This document shows, piece after piece, positions 60,109-64,000 of a stretch of 64,000 nt of DNA. Position numbers and translations under genes: made by a program. Below the pieces are notes generated by a model. The model did not search any database. It had not been told where the DNA came from and saw only the letters and a program-made list of their open reading frames with translations. This DNA is from Perilla frutescens (taxonomy: Eukaryota > Streptophyta > Magnoliopsida > Lamiales > Lamiaceae). The stretch covers positions 69,647,380-69,711,379 of the forward strand of contig BRKX01000002.1 of NCBI GenBank assembly GCA_026008535.1. The letters are read 5' to 3'. Numbering within the stretch: position 1 is the first letter of the stretch; each line of letters begins with the position of its first letter.

Positions 60109-60326
60109 ACAATCACGTATCAAACTGTAATTTATCCTAAATAGAATTGTCTGTTACCATTATCTCATGACCGTGTAATAAAAAAACTATCAAAATAAGA
60201 AATTATACGCAACAAAAATAGAAAGGAAAAAAAAAAAGAAAAAAAAGAAAAAATCAAAACCGTTTTGAAGAGTAAAAGAGGTTGAGTTCAGTTACTGTTT
60301 GCCTTTGCTGAGAGTTAAAACTGCAA

Positions 60327-60572
60327 ATGGCAAAAGCAGTCGAGCCCGTCAAGCTCGCATCTGATTACGATGGCTTTTTCTCCATTTTTCCACATATTTA
60401 CTGCTCACATGCATGGAGAGAATTTTTTATTATTTCCTATTTTATTCTCTTTATTCCTTTCTCTTTCTTTCCCTTTCACGGATTTCTCCACTCTTACACT
60501 TCTCGCACTTGCACTGTTATACCCCTTTACCTTTCCTTCAAACTATCGCTTTCACAAAACCCATATCTATAA
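60327..60572 (+). other. Upstream ORF or leader of the transporter gene
   Basis: ATG 60327 opens an 81-codon frame beginning MAKAVEPVKLASDYDG. Its remainder is low-complexity and F/L/S-rich, unlike the nucleotide-sugar transporter. It probably represents the 5' UTR, with an upstream ORF, or an alternative first exon. Confidence 0.3.
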
Positions 60573-60864
60573 ATTCCTAGCTTATTGGTCTCGATCTGAA
60601 ACGAGAGAAGCCCATTTGTTTTTGGTCAGAATTTTTGTGATTTGATTCAGTTTGAGGTGAATTCTGGATGACCCATTTGTGTATTATCATAATTCACATG
60701 TGATTGCTAAATCTTGATTCAGTTTCGTGCTAAAGTTTCCATTTTAGGTTGGTTTTCTGCACTGTTGGATTAAATGAGGACGAAATAAATGAACTGAATC
60801 GGCAGTTTGGGGGATTTCCTGATCTTTATTGTTGTTATAGAGGTTTAATATTTATTTTCTGGAT

Positions 60865-63282
60865 ATGGATTTCAATCCTGATTCAACTCCATATTTGAGG
60901 TTAGTTTTGTTTTCTGTTCCCTTTATGACTTTTTGTATTAATATTTAACAGTGATTTAATAGAAAGAATCATTGAGTGTTAAAGCTGACTTTTCCCCCCT
61001 TCTTTTGAATGATTTTCTTGTTATTCTGTCCTCTTCAAATTTTGATTCTGAATTAGCATTTATTTTGGTCTGTTAATTGGCTGTGCTACATTTTGAATGC
61101 ATTGGTTTGGCCTCTGAAATCTCTCACGTGAGTGTATCTTTAGTTGGTGTGAATTAAAGCCTTGGAAGAATTCATAATTTTGATATTTTATTCAAAGGTA
61201 TTATCTTAGTTCCCTGGCATGATACTAAATGCACAGCGATATTGCTATTGGAGATTGGCCGGCATCGTTAACTTATGCAAGTGCCTGCTGCAGTTCGTGC
61301 ACGGATGTGAATTGTTGTATTTTTGAGTTCGTACTAGCAACTAGCGTAGTGTCTGAAATACCCTGCCGTGTCTGTTAGTTTGGAATTGGAACCTCGAAAG
61401 ACTTTGTGATTAAGCTGTTTTGTTCGCCTCCACATCAAATGCACATGGACAGTACTATTCAAGAATTTTGGAGATTGCACCTCATGATCTAACTTGTGCA
61501 AATGCTGGATGCAGTTTAATTGCAGCCTTATCCTATGGACTTTCTTCAATGGCAATGGTCTTTATCAACAAAGCAGTGCTTATGCAGTATTCAGACTCGA
61601 TGACTCTTCTGACACTTCAGGTATTCTGCAACTGAAAATTAATCCAGTTTCCCTCTTTATTGCTGTCTTTACTTTTTTGATCATTGACTTTTGTTTGCAT
61701 TGCTTGAGGTATTATCAGCAATTGGTGACAACTTTGCTTATACACTTTGGTAGAGTGTTCGGATACACAAAAGCAAAAGGATTTAGAGTAGATACAGCAA
61801 AAAAACTTATGCTAGTTTCCTTGTTCTATAATGCCAATGTGGCCTTTGCATTAGCAAGCCTGAAAGGAGTAAATATTCCAATGTACATAGCCATTAAAAG
61901 GCTTACACCGCTTGCTGTACTTATAGCTGGATTCTTTTACGGGAAGGGAAGGCCGTCAACTCAGGTTTGTATTTTCTATAAAAGCTAGTGTTATGATTTT
62001 GTTTTCTTGTAATTTGAAAAAACTTATGTTGGTTTGATGACGTTACTTAAATTTATCCAACCATTTGTTGGTGCATGTACGTCTCAAGATTTAGGTTAGT
62101 AGTTTCCTCCCGACCCTGCAATAACAAGTAAATAAGCATGTTTGTTAGCATAATATAATTTCAGTTGTCAAAGTCTGCCTCCACCAACTGAGAGGTTAGC
62201 TGGTTGATTATACGTCATCGACATATTTATAATAGTGAACATGGATCAAATAGGTTTGTTAGCTAAGAAATTTCTTGTCTGGTGCTTGTCTGCTTATCAG
62301 ATATACTACTTACAAGTTACAATCAATTATTACTCTAATTTTCTAACTTTTTGCATGTTTGGTTCCTTTTGATATTGGATCTATCTTGATACTTATAGTC
62401 TCAGCTACGAGTTGGTTACAGTCGGCATTTTGTTCCCTAAACAAAAAATGAGTTTTTGCTCATTTCCGTTTTCTTCAGGTCATTCTATCTGTACTTCTGA
62501 CTGCTGCTGGAGTTCTTATAGCGGCACTCGGGGATTTTTCCTTTGATCTTGTTGGATATAGCATGGCCTTCATTTCTGTATTTTTCCAGGTATGCTTCTT
62601 ATATTATATTTACTAATAACAGGCATTGCATTGCATTCAGCTGTGAATTTTAGAATTGTGTGATGATATCTTTTTCAACCTTTCAGTTACTTAGACATGT
62701 GTTTGAACCAGTCCCACTTTATTTGCAGACGATGTACCTTGTATTGGTAGAGAGGTCAGGTGCAGAAGATGGGCTTTCCTCAGTCGAAATCATGTTCTAT
62801 AACAGTATCTTGTCTCTACCCTTTCTCCTATTCCTCATCATTGCTACCGGAGAATTTCCAAATTCTCTATCTATGCTATTTGCAAAGGTTGGCCATTAAA
62901 CCATGTCAATACATTCAAGTTTTTACATTTTCAACTAGGCATTACTGATCTCATCTAATTATTTGGTGGACAGAGCAATTCATTCTTGTTTTTGGTTCTT
63001 CTGTTTCTTTCCCTGGTGATGGGTATAGCTCTGAACTACACCATGTTCTTGTGTACAATCGTCAACTCTGCTTTAACTACAACCATAGTGGGCGTCCTCA
63101 AGGGAGTAGGTTCCACGACCCTCGGGTTTTTCATACTGGGAGGAGTGCAGATTCATGCGTTGAATGTGAGTGGGCTCGTAATCAACACAGCAGGCGGTGT
63201 GTGGTACTCACTTGCGAAATACCAGCAGAAGAGAAACAAGCTGCCTAAGCTGATGGCTGATGTGGAAACACATCGTAAATGA
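60865..63282 (+). CDS. Golgi nucleotide-sugar transporter, UGNT1-like
   Basis: Five well-supported exons (from about 61464 to 61620, 61719-61964, 62479-62589, 62729-62887, 62974-63282) join in frame. Exon 60865-60899 (MDFNPDSTPYL) is a tentative first exon whose phase fits an acceptor at 61463; with it the protein is 338 residues. The sequence is mostly hydrophobic, with about ten membrane segments. Typical motifs are SSMAMVFINKAVLMQY, NVAFALASLKGVNIPMYIA, IKRLTPLAVLIAG, SALTTTIVGVLKGVGSTTLG and NTAGGVWYSLAKY. These match the plant UGNT1 clade, which moves UDP-GlcNAc/UDP-GalNAc into the Golgi lumen. The lysine-rich C-terminal tail (KYQQKRNK) suits a cytosolic end. Substrate is inferred from family, and the first exon is unsure. 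Confidence 0.82.
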
Positions 63283-63747
63283 GACTAAAAAAGGTGCCTT
63301 GCTCACATGTTTTTATGCATGAATTGCATATATATGGTCGTTTGTTGTGGATTCACACTATACATAGAGAGATTTTAGCTTAATCTGAAGTATAGGCAGC
63401 CAGACCTGTGTTCATCATCCACCATTTGAGGTAGCATTAGCATTATTATGGCATTAATAATAATAATAATAAGATGAGTTTCTGTTTCATAATTCATAAG
63501 TAGTAGAACTCTTAGTAGGAAATTAAAAGGTAAAACAAACAACCGATAGACATGAAAACAGCAGCAGCAGTTAGAAGCTATCAAAGAGCCGACCATACAC
63601 AAGAGCACAGGAAGACGTACAAGGGCTAGATAACCCGATGGAGTGACGATTTCGTTCGTACGAAGATTGTAGAAAATGCAAGTTCGATCTTATTCAACTT
63701 TGAAATGAATTATGGCGGGCATCAGCCTGGTTTCATACCTAGAATTT

Positions 63748-63798
<51 letters not shown>

Positions 63799-64000
63799 TT
63801 GGGACGAGGGGGAAGAGGAGTCAGTCTAACAATTTCAGTCTCAAGATTCAATGTCATACACCAATGGGCAGTGCATAAAACCTTGAGTGTTAGCGTTAGC
63901 CATCTGATTTGGCACAGCACAATGTCTCCAAGATTTATCAACTCCAGCAGTCTACCAAGAATTTCAAACAACAGCCAACAGCGACATAAATTCAAGAATA
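63283..64000. other. 3' flank of the transporter, no gene recognised
   Basis: (TAA)n lies at 63453-63473 and (GA)22 at 63751-63794. The minus frame at 63995-63690 runs into the GA repeat and has no family resemblance. The window end is too close to judge whether another gene begins here. Confidence 0.5.
63751..63794 (+). repeat. (GA)22 microsatellite
   Basis: An uninterrupted GA tract of 44 bp. Confidence 0.97.

Larger units (their letters stand above)
58051..60142. mobile_element. Long-TIR element (~200-bp arms) with two nested MITEs
   Basis: The left arm (58051 to about 58250) pairs with the right arm (about 59455-59637 plus 60117-60142). Matching words include TACAGTT(T)GATAC, TTATATATTTACA(G/A)TTTGATAC, GG(C/A)TCCT(T)ATAG.ATATGTG and TGAATTTTTATAAT..CAC.TCATAC. 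A hAT MITE sits inside the right arm and a Tourist-like MITE inside the body. Removing both leaves about 0.9 kb. No TSD was recognised; long arms suggest Mutator-type. Confidence 0.65.

Noticed and set aside
60327..60645. Separate small protein upstream of the transporter
   Set aside because: Only the first 16 residues look ordinary; the rest is low complexity, so a leader or upstream ORF is more likely.
63690..63995. Minus-strand gene fragment at the window end
   Set aside because: The frame runs into a GA microsatellite and lacks any recognisable domain.

Overview
This is nuclear DNA from a flowering plant, most likely a eudicot. The evidence is GT-AG introns, AT-rich intergenic DNA, (CT)n/(AT)n microsatellites, and plant-only families (LBD, GLUTAMINE DUMPER, AHK5, plant Ubiquitin-specific proteases). 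I cannot name the species; an asterid (Lamiales-like) is only a guess.

Six host genes can be modelled. They are a GLUTAMINE DUMPER-like membrane protein (13476-14003, minus), UBA5, the E1 of the UFM1 pathway (24844-29148, plus, 14 exons), a short LOB-domain protein (31234-31708, plus, 2 exons), an AHK5/CKI2-type hybrid histidine kinase (32151-36502, minus, 12 exons), a MYND-USP deubiquitinase of the UBP16-19 group (50462-55902, plus, 11 exons), and a UGNT1-like nucleotide-sugar transporter (about 60865-63282, plus). The reading frames of UBA5, AHK5 and the UBP close exactly over all exons. The genes share no operon-like logic. UBA5 and the UBP both act in ubiquitin-type modification but are 20 kb apart.

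The rest is a dense transposon record. Bases 1-7919 hold a decayed Mutator-like element (a transposase N-terminal remnant on plus, a DUF1985/Ulp1-like gene on minus) with a Helitron in one intron. Bases 9445-11616 are a solo LTR with a perfect 5-bp target-site duplication (TSD). A LINE tail follows at about 11985-12430. Then come a hAT MITE (14290-14638), a SINE with a 16-bp TSD (15231-15336), a Helitron directly next to it (15357-16010), and a complete but frame-broken Ty1/copia element with 158-bp LTRs (17767-23105).

Between AHK5 and the UBP lie a Mutator-type MITE related to the end of the first element (41361-41652), a MITE with a CpG-rich core (about 41905-42649), a Helitron 3' end (43317), an LTR-like repeat with a GTCGCG word island (about 44700-46160), and a terminal-inverted-repeat element with a 9-bp TSD that contains a 2-kb Helitron (46997-49956). 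Downstream of the UBP are an inverted-repeat element carrying a Stowaway MITE (56432-57314) and a long-terminal-inverted-repeat element carrying two other MITEs (58051-60142).

I found no convincing new biological system. The observations most worth following up are a canonical ER-stress element (CCAAT-N9-CCACG plus TGACGTGG) in the UBA5 promoter, the missing zinc ligands in the MYND finger of the UBP, the nested-transposon stratigraphy, and the short CpG-rich word islands inside several unrelated transposons.
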